A stretch of DNA of 64,000 nucleotides from Serratia sp. Ag1 (GTDB lineage: Bacteria; Pseudomonadota; Gammaproteobacteria; Enterobacterales; Enterobacteriaceae): contig NZ_JQEI01000035.1 of the NCBI RefSeq assembly GCF_000743355.1, positions 1 to 64,000 of the forward strand, given 5' to 3'. Shown here one piece after another: positions 10,000 through 21,672 of the stretch. The position numbers and the translations under genes were made by a program. A model generated the notes under the pieces. That model had not been told where the DNA came from. It ran no database searches and saw only the letters and a program-made list of their open reading frames with translations. How positions within the stretch are numbered: the first letter of the stretch is position 1; every line of letters starts with the position of its first letter.

Positions 10000-10590
10000 T
10001 TACCAGTCGATTCCTTGCTGCGCTTTAATCCCTGCGTCAAACGCGTGCTTCACTGGGCGCATTTCGGTTACGGTATCCGCCAGCTCCAGCAAATCACGGT
10101 GGCACGCCCGCCCGGTGATGATCACGGTCTGATGGGCAGGGCGCTGATGCAGGGCTTCCAGCAGCTCTTCCAACGCCAGATAGCCGTAGCTCACCATATA
10201 GGTCAACTCATCCAGTAACACCAGATCCAGATTGCTGTCAGCCAGCATACGTTTGCCATGCTGCCAAACGGCCTGACAGGCGGCGGTATCACTCTCTTTA
10301 TCTTGAGTTTCCCAGGTAAAACCGGTTGCCATGACCTGGAACTCTACTCCGTGCTGCTGCAACAGGTTTTTTTCACCGTTTGGCCACTGGCCCTTGATGA
10401 ACTGAATTACGCCCGCTTGCATACCGTGCCCAACGGCACGTGTGACCGTACCGAATGCTGCAGTGGTTTTACCTTTACCATTGCCGGTAAATACCATTAA
10501 CAATCCGCGTACTTCCTGAGCGGTGGCAATACGTGCATCCACTTGCTCTTTCAAACGTTGTTGACGCTGTTGGTGACGATCTTCAGCCAT
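10000..10590 (-). CDS. btuR: Corrinoid adenosyltransferase (CobA type)
   Basis: BtuR transfers the adenosyl group of ATP to the cobalt of cob(I)alamin, giving adenosylcobalamin. The P-loop is GNGKGKTTAAFG; VLLDELTYMVSYGY and the C-terminal KHAFDAGIKAQQGIDW are CobA signatures. The start at 10590 follows GGAG and gives 196 aa, equal to E. coli BtuR. An in-frame upstream extension overlapping yciK is discarded. It lies 13 bp after yciK. Confidence 0.95.
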   Translation of the reverse strand: MAEDRHQQRQQRLKEQVDARIATAQEVRGLLMVFTGNGKGKTTAAFGTVTRAVGHGMQAGVIQFIKGQWPNGEKNLLQQHGVEFQVMATGFTWETQDKESDTAACQAVWQHGKRMLADSNLDLVLLDELTYMVSYGYLALEELLEALHQRPAHQTVIITGRACHRDLLELADTVTEMRPVKHAFDAGIKAQQGIDW

Positions 10591-10603
10591 GTAATGGCGC
10601 TCC

Positions 10604-11365
10604 TTATTCAGCTGCGCCGGGCTTGCGGTTAGGTTGAGCATCGAAACTGATACCGGTTTTACGGCGGCTGTCATCCCCCATCAGATACAGATATAACGGC
10701 ATGATGTCGGCTGGAGTTTTCAGCTTATTTCTGTCTTCATCGGGAAAGGCAGATGCACGCATTTGTGTGCGAGTTCCACCCGGATTGATGCAGTTTACCC
10801 GCAAATTATGCGTTTTATACTCATCGGCCAAGACCTGCATCATGCCTTCGGTTGCGAATTTGGAAACCGCATAAGCTCCCCAGTTGGCACGGCCCATACG
10901 CCCCACGCTGGAACTGGTAAAAATCAGCGAACCCGAGCTGGACTTCAGCAACAACGGCAGCAACGCCTGAGTCAGCATAAAGGTGGCATTCACATTGACC
11001 TGCATCACCTGGTTCCAGGTCGTCAGTGAAAGCTCTGCCATGGGGCTGAGCTCACCCAGCAACCCGGCATTGTGCAGCAAGCCATCAAGGCGTGGCACTT
11101 TGGCGATTAACTCGTTGGTGAGTTGCTGGCATTGCTCGGGGGTGACATGCAATAAATCCAGCGTGATAACGTGGGCCGGTGCGCCGCCGCCAGCGGCAAT
11201 TTCTTCCTGTACCGCGCGCAGTTTGCTCTCGGTGCGCCCCAGTAATATCAGTTGCGCGCCAAATCGTGCGTAAGTCAATGCCGCTTCGCGACCAATGCCG
11301 TCGCCAGCGCCGGTCACCAGGATAATGCGTTGATCAAGCAGATCGTGTTTAGGTTGGTAGTGCAC
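10604..11365 (-). CDS. yciK: YciK, short-chain dehydrogenase/reductase
   Basis: This is a classical SDR with Rossmann motif VTGAGDGIGREAA, NNAG variant LHNAGLLG, catalytic Ser in FTSSSVGRMG and YAVSK as the YxxxK pair. The physiological substrate of YciK is not established. A GTG start at 11365 is chosen: GGAG lies five bases upstream and it gives VHYQPKHDLL, matching the homologous N-terminus (253 aa). The longer ORF back to 11437 runs into the promoter region. Operon with btuR. Confidence 0.9.
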   Translation of the reverse strand: MHYQPKHDLLDQRIILVTGAGDGIGREAALTYARFGAQLILLGRTESKLRAVQEEIAAGGGAPAHVITLDLLHVTPEQCQQLTNELIAKVPRLDGLLHNAGLLGELSPMAELSLTTWNQVMQVNVNATFMLTQALLPLLLKSSSGSLIFTSSSVGRMGRANWGAYAVSKFATEGMMQVLADEYKTHNLRVNCINPGGTRTQMRASAFPDEDRNKLKTPADIMPLYLYLMGDDSRRKTGISFDAQPNRKPGAAE

Positions 11366-11548
11366 AATAGCTCCTCGCGCAGGGAGTGACGATGGTTTTG
11401 AGGGTATATACCCAAAATGGATCGCATTTTCAATCAATAGCCCGCAGAATCGTCAGACCTACAAGGAATTTTCATTTGACCGCGACAACTCGCAATTGGT
11501 TAAAATGAGCCGAGTAAAATTAACGAACTGTAACTAAAGGCGGAATCT

Positions 11549-12595
11549 GTGGAGTTTATATCTATTTATGGCCTTTTTCTGGCCAAAGTTGCCACGGTGG
11601 TGATTGCTATTGCTGCACTGGCATTGCTGGCTGTCAGCCTGGGGCAGCGCAAGGGGCAGCAGAAAGGAGAATTGCAGCTTACCGATCTGGGTGAGCAGTA
11701 TCGCGAAATGCAGCGTGAAATGCGTTTGGCTCGCATGGGGGCTGCAGAGCAGAAGTCATGGAGCAAGCAGTTCAAAAAACAGAACAAAGCCGATGAAAAA
11801 CTGAAAAAGCACCGTGCCAAGTCGGGTGCGGTGGAAGCCAGCAAGGTTTGCCTGTATGTGCTCGATTTTAAAGGCAGCATGGATGCCCATGAGGTCACCT
11901 CACTGCGCGAAGAAATTTCCGCTGTGCTGGCCGTGGCGACGCCTCAGGATGAAGTGCTGCTGCGCCTGGAAAGCCCTGGTGGTGTGGTGCACGGTTATGG
12001 TTTGGCCGCCTCGCAGTTGGAGCGTTTCCGCAAAAATGGCATCCGCCTGACGGTAGCGGTAGACAAAGTGGCCGCCAGCGGTGGCTATATGATGGCCTGC
12101 GTAGCCGATCGCATTGTGGCGGCTCCGTTTGCCATTATCGGCTCAATCGGCGTGGTGGCTCAAATCCCTAACTTCCATCGCTTGTTACAGAAGAATGAGA
12201 TCGACGTTGAGCTGCATACCGCAGGGCAATTCAAACGTACATTGACGCTGTTTGGTGAAAATACCGAACAAGGTCGCGAAAAATTCCGTGAAGAACTGAA
12301 CGAAACGCATGAACTGTTCAAGCAGTTTGTCAGCCAGCAGCGGCCTTCATTGGATATCGACAGCGTGGCGACGGGAGAACACTGGTTTGGTTCACAGGCA
12401 AAAGACAAAGGGCTGATTGATGCGGTGGGGACCAGCGACGAGCTGTTGATCGCCGAAATGGAAAATCATGACGTAGTCGGCGTGCGCTTCACTCGCCGTA
12501 AACGCCTGCTCGATCGTTTTACCGGCAGTGCGGCAGAAAGTGTTGATCGCTTGCTGCTGCGCTGGTGGCAGCGTGGTGAGAGGCCGTTGCTCTGA
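11549..12595 (+). CDS. sohB: SohB, inner-membrane S49-family serine protease
   Basis: SohB is a homologue of signal peptide peptidase A. Multicopy sohB suppresses loss of DegP in E. coli, but its natural substrates are unknown. One N-terminal membrane segment (about 8-32) precedes a charged linker and the S49 domain: LRLESPGGVVHGYG, the nucleophile Ser177 in VAASGGYMMAC, and IGSIGVVAQ. It starts at GTG 11549 with AAGGCGGA just upstream. Length 348 aa, as in E. coli. Confidence 0.93.
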   Translation: MEFISIYGLFLAKVATVVIAIAALALLAVSLGQRKGQQKGELQLTDLGEQYREMQREMRLARMGAAEQKSWSKQFKKQNKADEKLKKHRAKSGAVEASKVCLYVLDFKGSMDAHEVTSLREEISAVLAVATPQDEVLLRLESPGGVVHGYGLAASQLERFRKNGIRLTVAVDKVAASGGYMMACVADRIVAAPFAIIGSIGVVAQIPNFHRLLQKNEIDVELHTAGQFKRTLTLFGENTEQGREKFREELNETHELFKQFVSQQRPSLDIDSVATGEHWFGSQAKDKGLIDAVGTSDELLIAEMENHDVVGVRFTRRKRLLDRFTGSAAESVDRLLLRWWQRGERPLL

Positions 12596-12604
12596 GTGTC
12601 TATT

Positions 12605-12628
12605 ACGGGGGCTTTGGCCCCCGTTTTT
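12605..12628. terminator. Intrinsic terminator after sohB
   Basis: The hairpin ACGGGGGC-TTT-GGCCCCCGT is followed by five T residues. It sits directly between sohB and the convergent yciN. Confidence 0.88.
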
Positions 12629-12633
12629 GATGC

Positions 12634-12885
12634 CTAACTGACCAGATGATATTTCTCGGAAAGTACGTGGGCTAAATGCTTAAACATATTAAATACCGCC
12701 GTGGTTTTTGCGGTGGGCAAACCCTCTGCGTCCAAAAAGAATTCCCCACGGAAAACCAGAACGTGACTTTTTTGTTCAACATCGGTGGCAACCATTCCGT
12801 CCAGATAATCTTCGTGTTGGCGGATGATGTTATTGGCTTCTGCCAGTAAAGCGTTTCGTTCAATAGGCTGCGTCGTCGCTCGCAT
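12634..12885 (-). CDS. yciN: YciN family protein (DUF2498)
   Basis: A small 83-residue protein of the YciN family, same length as in E. coli, with conserved C-terminal [21 protein letters not shown] and central [15 protein letters not shown]. Its function is unknown. There is no signal peptide or membrane segment, so it is probably cytoplasmic. It lies between sohB and topA as in E. coli and is transcribed toward sohB. Confidence 0.9.
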   Translation of the reverse strand: MRATTQPIERNALLAEANNIIRQHEDYLDGMVATDVEQKSHVLVFRGEFFLDAEGLPTAKTTAVFNMFKHLAHVLSEKYHLVS

Positions 12886-13310
12886 TTATTACACTCCAGA
12901 CAAAAAAATCCTGCGGGTATTGTAACGCCGGTTCGCGTTTAGCCGCAAACCGACTAAGGTTTAATTGCCGTACAGAGGGTTCAGTGGCCGGCTGTGGTTG
13001 GCGAAATATCGCTTTCCGTGCTAATTAAGTTGCGTGTCGCTTTTTATCAGGTACAGTGTGGGATTTTGTAGCTGCCTGTGGAAGGTTTTGTTTACACTTT
13101 GTGGGGGCCCCGCGCGGCTTTGCTTCTGGGTACAGGCGTAGGCAAACAAGAGCGGCAATTTGCGGTCAAGTTGAGCAATCGGGTAATCATTAGAAAAAAC
13201 AGGTTGACCTCTCGCCAGAGTACCTCAATATAAAAAGAGATACGAATTGCCGCACTACGGCGAAACAAATGGCTTCTTTTTAGAAGAAATAAAATTAGGT
13301 AAAGGTAAAT
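12886..13310. other. topA upstream region, 425 bp without a gene
   Basis: No credible ORF is seen. One promoter-like pair near the topA end is TTGACC (13204-13209) with TATAAA (13229-13234) at a long 19-bp spacing, or CAATAT (13226-13231) at 16 bp. E. coli topA has several promoters, including a heat-shock one, so this region probably carries more than one start. A G/C block GGGGGCCCCGCGCGGC lies near 13104-13119. Confidence 0.4.
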
Positions 13311-15908
13311 ATGGGCAAAGCTCTCGTAATAGTTGAGTCCCCGGCAAAAGCCAAAACTATTAATAAATATTTAGGAAGTGACTACGTGGTGAAGTCCAGC
13401 GTCGGTCATATCCGTGATTTACCGACCAGTGGATCAGCCAGCAAAAAGAGCGCTGAATCAACCGAAGACAAAGCCAAAAAGAAAGTTAAGAAAGACGAAA
13501 AGACGGCGCTGGTGAATCGTATGGGCGTCGATCCTTACCATGGCTGGAAGGCGCATTACGAAATTTTGCCAGGTAAAGAAAAAGTTGTCGCCGAGTTAAA
13601 AGCGTTAGCAGAAAATGCCGACCATATTTACCTCGCAACCGACCTTGACCGCGAAGGGGAAGCCATTGCATGGCACCTGCGGGAAGTGATCGGCGGGGAT
13701 GAAAAACGCTTTAGCCGTGTGGTGTTTAACGAAATTACCAAAAACGCTATCCAACAGGCGTTCACAGCTCCAGGTGAACTGAATATTGACCGGGTTAACG
13801 CACAACAGGCGCGTCGTTTTATGGACCGCGTAGTGGGTTATATGGTCTCGCCGCTGCTGTGGAAAAAAATCGCGCGTGGCCTGTCTGCAGGGCGCGTGCA
13901 ATCGGTGGCAGTGCGTCTGGTCGTGGAGCGTGAACGCGATATCAAGGCGTTTGTGCCGGAAGAATATTGGGAATTGCATGCCGATCTGCTGGCGAAGAAC
14001 GATGTTGCGCTGCAGATGGAAGTTACCCATGCCCACGATAAACCGTTCAAACCGGTTAACCGTGAGCAGACCCATGCGGCGCTCAAGCTGCTGGAAAAGG
14101 CGCGCTATACGGTTCTGGATCGTGAAGATAAACCGACCAGCAGCAAGCCTGGCGCACCTTTCATCACCTCAACGCTGCAACAGGCTGCCAGTACCCGCCT
14201 GAGTTTTGGCGTGAAGAAAACCATGATGATGGCGCAGCGCCTGTATGAAGCGGGTCATATCACCTATATGCGTACTGACTCCACCAACCTGAGCCAAGAT
14301 GCGCTCAACATGGTGCGTGGGTACATTGGCGACAATTTCGGGGATAAGTACTTACCGAAAGCCGCTAATCAATACAGCAGCAAAGAAAACTCGCAGGAAG
14401 CGCACGAAGCGATCCGTCCTTCTGATGTCAACGTGTTAGCTGAACAGCTAAAGGATATGGAAGCAGATGCGCAGAAGCTGTATCAACTGATCTGGCGTCA
14501 GTTTGTCGCCTGTCAGATGACGCCTGCGCAATATGACTCCACCACCTTGACCGTGAAAGCCGGTGATTTCCAACTGCGTGCCAAGGGCCGAACGTTGCGT
14601 TTCGACGGCTGGACCAAAGTGATGCCTGCGCTGCGTAAAGGCGATGAAGATCGTACCTTGCCGTTTGTTGAAGTCGGCACGGATTTACAATTGCAGAAAC
14701 TGATCCCAAGCCAGCACTTTACCAAACCGCCTGCGCGTTATAGTGAAGCATCGCTGGTAAAAGAACTGGAAAAGCGTGGCATTGGCCGCCCATCCACTTA
14801 TGCGTCGATTATCTCGACCATTCAGGATCGTGGTTATGTGCGGGTTGAAAGCCGCCGTTTCTACGCAGAAAAAATGGGGGAGATCGTTACCGATCGCCTG
14901 GAAGAGAACTTCCGCGAACTGATGAATTATGATTTCACCGCGCGGATGGAAGATGGTCTGGATCAGGTTGCTACCAATCAGGCAGAGTGGAAAGCGGTGC
15001 TTGATGAGTTCTTTGCTGAATTCAGCGAACAACTGGAAACGGCGGAAAAGGATCCGGAAGAGGGCGGCATGCGCCCGAACCAGATGGTGATGACCAGCAT
15101 TGATTGCCCGACCTGTGCGCGCAAAATGGGGATCCGCACCGCCAGCACCGGCGTTTTCCTCGGTTGTTCAGGCTATGCGCTGACACCGAAGGAGCGCTGT
15201 AAAACCACCATCAATCTGGTGCCAGAAACAGAAGTACTGAACATTCTGGAAGGGGATGATGCGGAGACCAACGCCTTGCGTGCTCGCCGCCGCTGCCAGA
15301 AATGCGGTACTGCGATGGACAGTTATCTGATTGATAACCAGCGCAAGCTGCACGTCTGTGGTAATAACCCTGCCTGTGACGGTTACGAAATCGAAGAAGG
15401 TGAATTCCGCCTGAAAGGCTATGACGGCCCGATTGTGGAATGTGAGAAATGCGGTTCTGAAATGCATCTGAAGATGGGGCGTTTCGGTAAGTACATGGGT
15501 TGTACCAACGACACCTGTAAGAATACCCGCAAAATTCTGCGTAACGGTGATGTGGCACCACCAAAAGAAGATCCGGTGCCGTTGCCAGAACTGCCTTGCG
15601 AGAAATCAGACGCTTACTTTGTGCTGCGTGATGGTGCTGCGGGCGTGTTCCTGGCGGCCAACACCTTCCCGAAATCGCGCGAAACCCGCGCACCATTGGT
15701 AGAGGAACTACAGCGCTTTAAGGAACGTCTACCAGAGAAGCTGCGCTATCTTGCTGAGGCACCGGCCACCGATGCCGAAGGCAACAAAACCATGGTGCGT
15801 TTTAGCCGTAAAACCAAGCAGCAATATGTCTCTTCAGAGAAAGACGGTAAAGCCACGGGCTGGTCGGCTTTCTATGTAGATGGCAAATGGGTTGAAGGTA
15901 AGAAGTAA
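13311..15908 (+). CDS. topA: DNA topoisomerase I
   Basis: This type IA topoisomerase relaxes negative supercoils. It has an N-terminal Toprim domain ([29 protein letters not shown]), the active-site Tyr319 in [10 protein letters not shown] and the [14 protein letters not shown] region. Three C-terminal four-cysteine zinc ribbons (starting about residues 599, 662 and 711) and a basic tail follow. The 865-residue length matches E. coli. It is monocistronic, with its own terminator. Confidence 0.98.
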   Translation: MGKALVIVESPAKAKTINKYLGSDYVVKSSVGHIRDLPTSGSASKKSAESTEDKAKKKVKKDEKTALVNRMGVDPYHGWKAHYEILPGKEKVVAELKALAENADHIYLATDLDREGEAIAWHLREVIGGDEKRFSRVVFNEITKNAIQQAFTAPGELNIDRVNAQQARRFMDRVVGYMVSPLLWKKIARGLSAGRVQSVAVRLVVERERDIKAFVPEEYWELHADLLAKNDVALQMEVTHAHDKPFKPVNREQTHAALKLLEKARYTVLDREDKPTSSKPGAPFITSTLQQAASTRLSFGVKKTMMMAQRLYEAGHITYMRTDSTNLSQDALNMVRGYIGDNFGDKYLPKAANQYSSKENSQEAHEAIRPSDVNVLAEQLKDMEADAQKLYQLIWRQFVACQMTPAQYDSTTLTVKAGDFQLRAKGRTLRFDGWTKVMPALRKGDEDRTLPFVEVGTDLQLQKLIPSQHFTKPPARYSEASLVKELEKRGIGRPSTYASIISTIQDRGYVRVESRRFYAEKMGEIVTDRLEENFRELMNYDFTARMEDGLDQVATNQAEWKAVLDEFFAEFSEQLETAEKDPEEGGMRPNQMVMTSIDCPTCARKMGIRTASTGVFLGCSGYALTPKERCKTTINLVPETEVLNILEGDDAETNALRARRRCQKCGTAMDSYLIDNQRKLHVCGNNPACDGYEIEEGEFRLKGYDGPIVECEKCGSEMHLKMGRFGKYMGCTNDTCKNTRKILRNGDVAPPKEDPVPLPELPCEKSDAYFVLRDGAAGVFLAANTFPKSRETRAPLVEELQRFKERLPEKLRYLAEAPATDAEGNKTMVRFSRKTKQQYVSSEKDGKATGWSAFYVDGKWVEGKK

Positions 15909-15930
15909 ACCGCCATTTTAACCAGATGAA

Positions 15931-15959
15931 AACCAGCCCAATGCGGCTGGTTTTTTTTG
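15931..15959 (+). terminator. topA intrinsic terminator
   Basis: AACCAGCC-CAATGC-GGCTGGTT is followed by eight T residues, 23 bp after the topA stop. Confidence 0.93.
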
Positions 15960-15965
15960 TATTCA

Positions 15966-16388
15966 GAAAACCCCCAGCTAGGCTGGGGGTTCCGTAAAGC
16001 TTCCAGCTTTGAGTCGGCTCTTTTAATGGCCAGTAACGCTTGTGGTCAGGTAGCAACAAAGCACCTCTGGAGATAGATAAGCCGCTAATAGTTGATGAGA
16101 AAGGCTTAGCGCATACCCGATGAATGAGAGAAGTCCCCACACGTTACTTATTCAGTGTCTTGGGGGGTAAGTACAAAGGAAACTGTCATATGCGCTAAGG
16201 AAGATATGTGTATAGAAAGATGTGATGGTAACTACAGTCGCCCTTACATTGATGTAGCCCGTTTACGGGCAGTAAGTAACAGAAGTAATGCAAATGTGAG
16301 GTAGTCATGCGCCTGTTAGGGCGCGGCAGGTAAGAGAGCCTTACAGGCGCATATGAAAAACCTCCGGCTATGCCGGAGGATATTTATT
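15966..16388 (+). mobile_element. Decayed, internally deleted IS200-type element
   Basis: The right 130 bp (16258-16388) closely match the right end of the IS200-type element at 1-391, including the CCTCCGG/CCGGAGG hairpin and ATATTTATT end. The left part has a terminal-type hairpin CCCCCAGC-TAG-GCTGGGGG at 15971-15989. Near 16095 the frame DEKGLAHTR resembles the IS200 TnpA N-terminus, then hits a stop (TGA at about 16120). The C-terminal SPFTGSK reappears at about 16256, so most of tnpA, including the HUH motif, is missing. At about 423 bp it is far shorter than a full element of about 700 bp and could move only with help. Confidence 0.8.
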
Positions 16389-17663
<1,275 letters not shown>

Positions 17664-17671
17664 CTTCTCCT

Positions 17672-17701
17672 GCAGGCTGGTATTTTGCTAGCCTGCTTTT
17701 C
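17672..17701 (+). terminator. cysB terminator
   Basis: Inverted repeat GCAGGCT...AGCCTGC (7-bp arms, 11-nt loop) followed by TTTTC, 8 bp after the cysB stop. Confidence 0.7.
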
Positions 17702-17838
17702 TCCCCGCCATCCTTCCTTCTTATCGACATCGCTGCTTGCCAATCACGCTGTTATGAAAATGTTAAAACCAAGTCTGTGTTATCTTTAAACAGACCTTGG
17801 TCATTACCCTGTTTTGACCTAACAAAATGGAGGGAGTT

Positions 17839-20493
17839 ATGACACCTAATCTTCGTGAAACAAGTAGGGATAAGCTGGTCGTGCTGGATAGTGAATATGA
17901 CTACTACAGCCTACCATTGGCGGCCAGAGCGTTAGGCGATATTGAGCGGTTGCCGAAATCAATGAAGGTGCTGCTGGAAAACCTGTTGCGCCATATAGAT
18001 GGCGACACGGTGCAGCAGGACGATCTACAGGCGATCGTCACTTGGCTGCAAACCGGCCAGGCCAAGCGTGAAATTGCCTATCGCCCGGCACGGGTCTTGA
18101 TGCAGGATTTTACCGGCGTTCCGGCAGTGGTGGATTTGGCGGCGATGCGTGAAGCGGTACAACGTCTGGGGGGCAACGTTGCTCAGGTTAATCCGTTATC
18201 GCCGGTTGATTTGGTGATTGACCATTCAGTCACCGTCGATGAATTTGGTGCTGACGATGCCTTTGCTGAGAACGTGCGGATCGAAATGGAACGCAACCAT
18301 GAGCGTTACACGTTCTTGCGTTGGGGGCAGAAAGCGTTCAACCGTTTCCGCGTAGTGCCGCCGGGCACTGGCATTTGCCATCAGGTTAACCTGGAATATC
18401 TGGGGCAGACCGTTTGGCATAGCGAAGAGAACGGCAAGCGCGTGGCTTACCCGGATACTCTGGTTGGCACAGACTCTCATACCACCATGATTAATGGTCT
18501 GGGTATTCTTGGTTGGGGCGTTGGGGGGATCGAAGCGGAAGCCGCGATGCTAGGCCAACCGGTGTCGATGCTGATCCCAGACGTTGTGGGTTTTAAACTT
18601 ACCGGCAAACTGAGCGAGGGAATCACCGCCACCGATCTGGTGTTAACCGTGACCCAAATGTTGCGTAAACACGGGGTAGTGGGCAAGTTTGTTGAGTTTT
18701 ATGGCGATGGGCTGGCTGACTTGCCGCTGGCGGATCGTGCCACTATTGCCAATATGTCACCGGAGTTCGGGGCGACCTGCGGTTTCTTCCCGGTGGATGA
18801 GGTTACTCTGGGCTATTTGACGTTAAGTGGCCGCAGCGCCGAGCAGATCGCACTGGTAGAGGCTTATACCAAAGCACAAGGCATGTGGCGTAACCCGGGC
18901 GATGAACCCGTTTTCACCAGCACTCTAGCTTTGGATATGTCGACGGTCGAAGCCAGCCTGGCCGGGCCGAAGCGCCCACAGGATCGCGTGCCGTTGCCAC
19001 GGGTGCCACAAGCGTTCAATGCGGCTACTGAATTGGAGCTAGATGGCCGAAAAGGCCAGCAGCCTGGCGGCCATTCGCATGAACTGCAATCCGGTGCGGT
19101 GGTGATTGCAGCGATTACCTCTTGCACCAACACATCTAACCCGAGCGTAATGATGGCCGCTGGCCTGCTGGCGAAAAAAGCGCTGGAGAAAGGGCTGAAA
19201 ACCAAACCTTGGGTGAAAACCTCTTTGGCCCCTGGTTCCAAGGTGGTTACCGAATATTTCAACAGCGCTAAGCTGACGCCGTATCTGGAGGCATTGGGTT
19301 TCAATCTGGTGGGTTATGGCTGTACCACCTGCATTGGCAACTCAGGGCCGTTGCCTGAACCTGTTGAACAGGCCATCAAAGCTGGCGATCTGACCGTGGC
19401 GGCTGTGCTGTCTGGCAACCGCAACTTTGAAGGGCGGATCCATCCGTTGGTGAAAACCAACTGGCTGGCCTCGCCACCACTGGTAGTGGCGTATGCACTG
19501 GCGGGCAATATGAAGATCGACCTGACCAAAGATCCGCTGGGAGAAGGGCACAACGGTAAGCCGGTTTATCTGAAAGATATCTGGCCGACCAGTCAAGAGA
19601 TTGCTCTGGCGGTGGAAGAAGTCCGTACCGAGATGTTCCACCAGGAATACAGTGAAGTGTTTAATGGTGATGCAAGCTGGCAGGCGATCCAGGTCACTGG
19701 CTCAGCGACCTACCAGTGGCAAGCCGATTCGACTTATATCCGCCATCCGCCATTTTTCAGTACCATGAAAGCCCAGCCAGATCCGGTGCAGGACATTAAG
19801 AATGCCCGAATTCTGGCCATCCTCGCCGATTCAGTTACCACCGACCACATCTCGCCTGCGGGTAATATCAAGCCTGATAGCCCGGCAGGGCGTTACCTGA
19901 GCGAGCACGGTGTGGCAGTGAGCGACTTCAACTCTTACGGTTCACGCCGGGGCAACCACGAGGTGATGATGCGCGGGACTTTCGCCAATATCCGTATTCG
20001 CAACGAAATAGTACCGGGCGTTGAGGGGGGATATACCCGCCATTTTCCGTCTCAAAATCAGATGTCGATCTATGATGCAGCCATGCAGTATCAACAAGAT
20101 CAGGTGCCTTTGGCGGTGATTGCCGGTCAAGAATACGGTTCAGGTTCCAGCCGCGACTGGGCGGCGAAAGGCCCGCGTTTGTTAGGTGTGCGAGTGGTGA
20201 TTGCTGAATCTTTCGAACGCATTCACCGTTCTAACCTGATTGGCATGGGCATTCTGCCGCTGGAGTTTCCGCAGGGGATGACGCGTAAAATACTGGGGTT
20301 GACGGGAGAAGAACAGATCAGCATCAGTGATTTGCAGGCTTTGAAGCCGGGTCAGACGGTGCCGGTGCGTATCACTTATGCTGATGGCCGACATGAAGTG
20401 GTAAATACCCGTTGCCGTATTGATACTGGCAATGAGCTTACCTATTACCAAAACGACGGTATTCTTCATTATATGATCCGCAAAATGCTGTAG
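17839..20493 (+). CDS. acnA: Aconitate hydratase A
   Basis: AcnA is the stress and stationary-phase aconitase, interconverting citrate and isocitrate with a [4Fe-4S] cluster. Apo-AcnA can bind mRNA. The cluster cysteines are in [12 protein letters not shown] and [13 protein letters not shown]. The C-terminal swivel domain carries [17 protein letters not shown]. An ATG at 17827 is in frame, but GGAGGGAG at 17829-17836 is an ideal ribosome site for the ATG at 17839, giving MTPNLRETS and 884 aa. It is not part of an operon. Confidence 0.96.
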   Translation: MTPNLRETSRDKLVVLDSEYDYYSLPLAARALGDIERLPKSMKVLLENLLRHIDGDTVQQDDLQAIVTWLQTGQAKREIAYRPARVLMQDFTGVPAVVDLAAMREAVQRLGGNVAQVNPLSPVDLVIDHSVTVDEFGADDAFAENVRIEMERNHERYTFLRWGQKAFNRFRVVPPGTGICHQVNLEYLGQTVWHSEENGKRVAYPDTLVGTDSHTTMINGLGILGWGVGGIEAEAAMLGQPVSMLIPDVVGFKLTGKLSEGITATDLVLTVTQMLRKHGVVGKFVEFYGDGLADLPLADRATIANMSPEFGATCGFFPVDEVTLGYLTLSGRSAEQIALVEAYTKAQGMWRNPGDEPVFTSTLALDMSTVEASLAGPKRPQDRVPLPRVPQAFNAATELELDGRKGQQPGGHSHELQSGAVVIAAITSCTNTSNPSVMMAAGLLAKKALEKGLKTKPWVKTSLAPGSKVVTEYFNSAKLTPYLEALGFNLVGYGCTTCIGNSGPLPEPVEQAIKAGDLTVAAVLSGNRNFEGRIHPLVKTNWLASPPLVVAYALAGNMKIDLTKDPLGEGHNGKPVYLKDIWPTSQEIALAVEEVRTEMFHQEYSEVFNGDASWQAIQVTGSATYQWQADSTYIRHPPFFSTMKAQPDPVQDIKNARILAILADSVTTDHISPAGNIKPDSPAGRYLSEHGVAVSDFNSYGSRRGNHEVMMRGTFANIRIRNEIVPGVEGGYTRHFPSQNQMSIYDAAMQYQQDQVPLAVIAGQEYGSGSSRDWAAKGPRLLGVRVVIAESFERIHRSNLIGMGILPLEFPQGMTRKILGLTGEEQISISDLQALKPGQTVPVRITYADGRHEVVNTRCRIDTGNELTYYQNDGILHYMIRKML

Positions 20494-20530
20494 AAACCTT
20501 GAGGGCACCATTTAGGTGCCCTCAAGGTTT
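20494..20530. terminator. Bidirectional terminator between acnA and ribA
   Basis: A perfect 16-bp stem (AAACCTTGAGGGCACC and its complement) with a 5-nt loop sits exactly between the convergent acnA and ribA. A/T triplets at the base give a short U tract in either direction. Confidence 0.88.
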
Positions 20531-20541
20531 AACCACCGGAG

Positions 20542-21132
20542 TTATTTATCCAGCAAATGCCCCATTTTGGCAGCCTTAGTGGACATATAGCGTTCATTTT
20601 TCGGGTTGCGGCCAACGATCAAAGGCACGCGTTCGGTGATGTTGATGCCCGCTTCCGTCAGGATCGTCACCTTTTTGGGGTTATTGGTGAGCAGACGCAC
20701 GGCATTCACTCCCAACAGTTTGAACATATCGGCACAGAGGGTGAAATCGCGCTCATCGGCAGCGAAACCGAGCTGGTGATTAGCTTCTACCGTATCAGCC
20801 CCTTTATCCTGCAGCGCGTAGGCACGGATCTTATTCAGCAAGCCGATGTTACGGCCTTCCTGGCGATGATAAAGCAGAATGCCACGGCCTTCTTCCGCAA
20901 TGCGTTCCAGAGCCGCTTCCAGTTGGAAACCGCAGTCACAGCGCAGGCTGAATAGCGCATCGCCGGTTAAACACTCGGAATGAACGCGTGAGAGCACCGG
21001 TATTTCGCCGGAAATATCACCAAACACCAACGCCAGATGATCTTGCCCGGTTGCCAGTTCTTCGAATCCCACCATCAGGAAATCTCCCCATGGTGTTGGC
21101 AGTTTGGCTTCTGCCACTCGTTTAAGTTGCAT
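20542..21132 (-). CDS. ribA: GTP cyclohydrolase II
   Basis: RibA opens GTP to the pyrimidine precursor in the first step of riboflavin synthesis. Zinc ligands are the cysteines of [38 protein letters not shown] and the NNPKK motif are the GTP-binding and catalytic segments. The start at 21132 ([10 protein letters not shown]) has a GGAGAG site and gives 196 aa, as in E. coli. The in-frame ATG five codons upstream is less likely. Confidence 0.96.
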   Translation of the reverse strand: MQLKRVAEAKLPTPWGDFLMVGFEELATGQDHLALVFGDISGEIPVLSRVHSECLTGDALFSLRCDCGFQLEAALERIAEEGRGILLYHRQEGRNIGLLNKIRAYALQDKGADTVEANHQLGFAADERDFTLCADMFKLLGVNAVRLLTNNPKKVTILTEAGINITERVPLIVGRNPKNERYMSTKAAKMGHLLDK

Positions 21133-21342
21133 GTTACTACTCTCCACTGACTTTGCATCTCCGTTCAGGCGGTGATGTTTTTACTAAAACTTGCATGGCC
21201 CTGGTTCGGCTGTAGGGCAATGATATTACCCTCATTCTTGATAAAATGCGTTGCGAATGTGTGTTGGCGCACATTTTGATCGTCCGTGAGGGGAATGATG
21301 CTTGCCATGGAGAATGGTGTGTATGCGCAGGGGGATCTCATC

Positions 21343-21542
21343 TATACCCTTCATACTTCAAGTTGCTTGGGTGTTGGCTGCGTTACTCGGCCCATCCTGG
21401 GCCTCGCCCCTTCGGGGCCGCTGCAAGCAGCGTTCAAATCTGCTTGCGCAGATTTGTCACTCACCCCAGTCACTTACTTGAGTAAGCTCCTGGGGCCTCG
21501 TTCAGTTGCCGCCTACAAGCAACTCGAATTATTTTGGGTATA
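21343..21542. repeat. ERIC element, long form with an internal insertion
   Basis: The ends are the imperfect inverted repeats TATACCCTTCATACTTCAAG and (reverse complement of the other end) TATACCCAAAATAATTCGAG. The centre contains the ERIC core CTCACCCCAGTCACTTACT...GTAAGCTCCTGGGG. It is 200 bp, 73 bp longer than the 127-bp copy at 26268-26394. The extra sequence sits after GGTGTTGGCT and contains its own stem (GGCCCATCCTGGGCC; CCCCTTCGGGG). Confidence 0.9.
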
Positions 21543-21580
21543 TATAAGTATAATATATACCTGGCCTGAAAAATCTCATA

Positions 21581-21620
21581 GAAAAAGCACCCCGAAATAA
21601 CAAAATCTTCAGGGTGCTTT
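21581..21620 (-). terminator. Terminator of the pilin-like gene
   Basis: On the minus strand AAAGCACCC...GGGTGCTTT (9-bp arms) runs into TTTTTC. It lies 53 bp beyond the stop of the pilin-like gene. Confidence 0.8.
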
Positions 21621-21672
21621 GATTAAAGTTGTTTAATTCCCTGGCGTTGGTGCTGTATTAAATTAATTCAAG

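Noticed and set aside
11403..11420. GGGTATATACCCAAAAT before sohB, which resembles an ERIC end (TATACCCAAAAT)
   Set aside because: Only about 12 bases match and no ERIC core or opposite end follows; it could be chance or an old remnant.
15802..16140. 112-codon minus-strand ORF across the topA end and IS200 remnant
   Set aside because: It spans the topA terminator and the left end of the decayed element, and its translation matches nothing recognisable.
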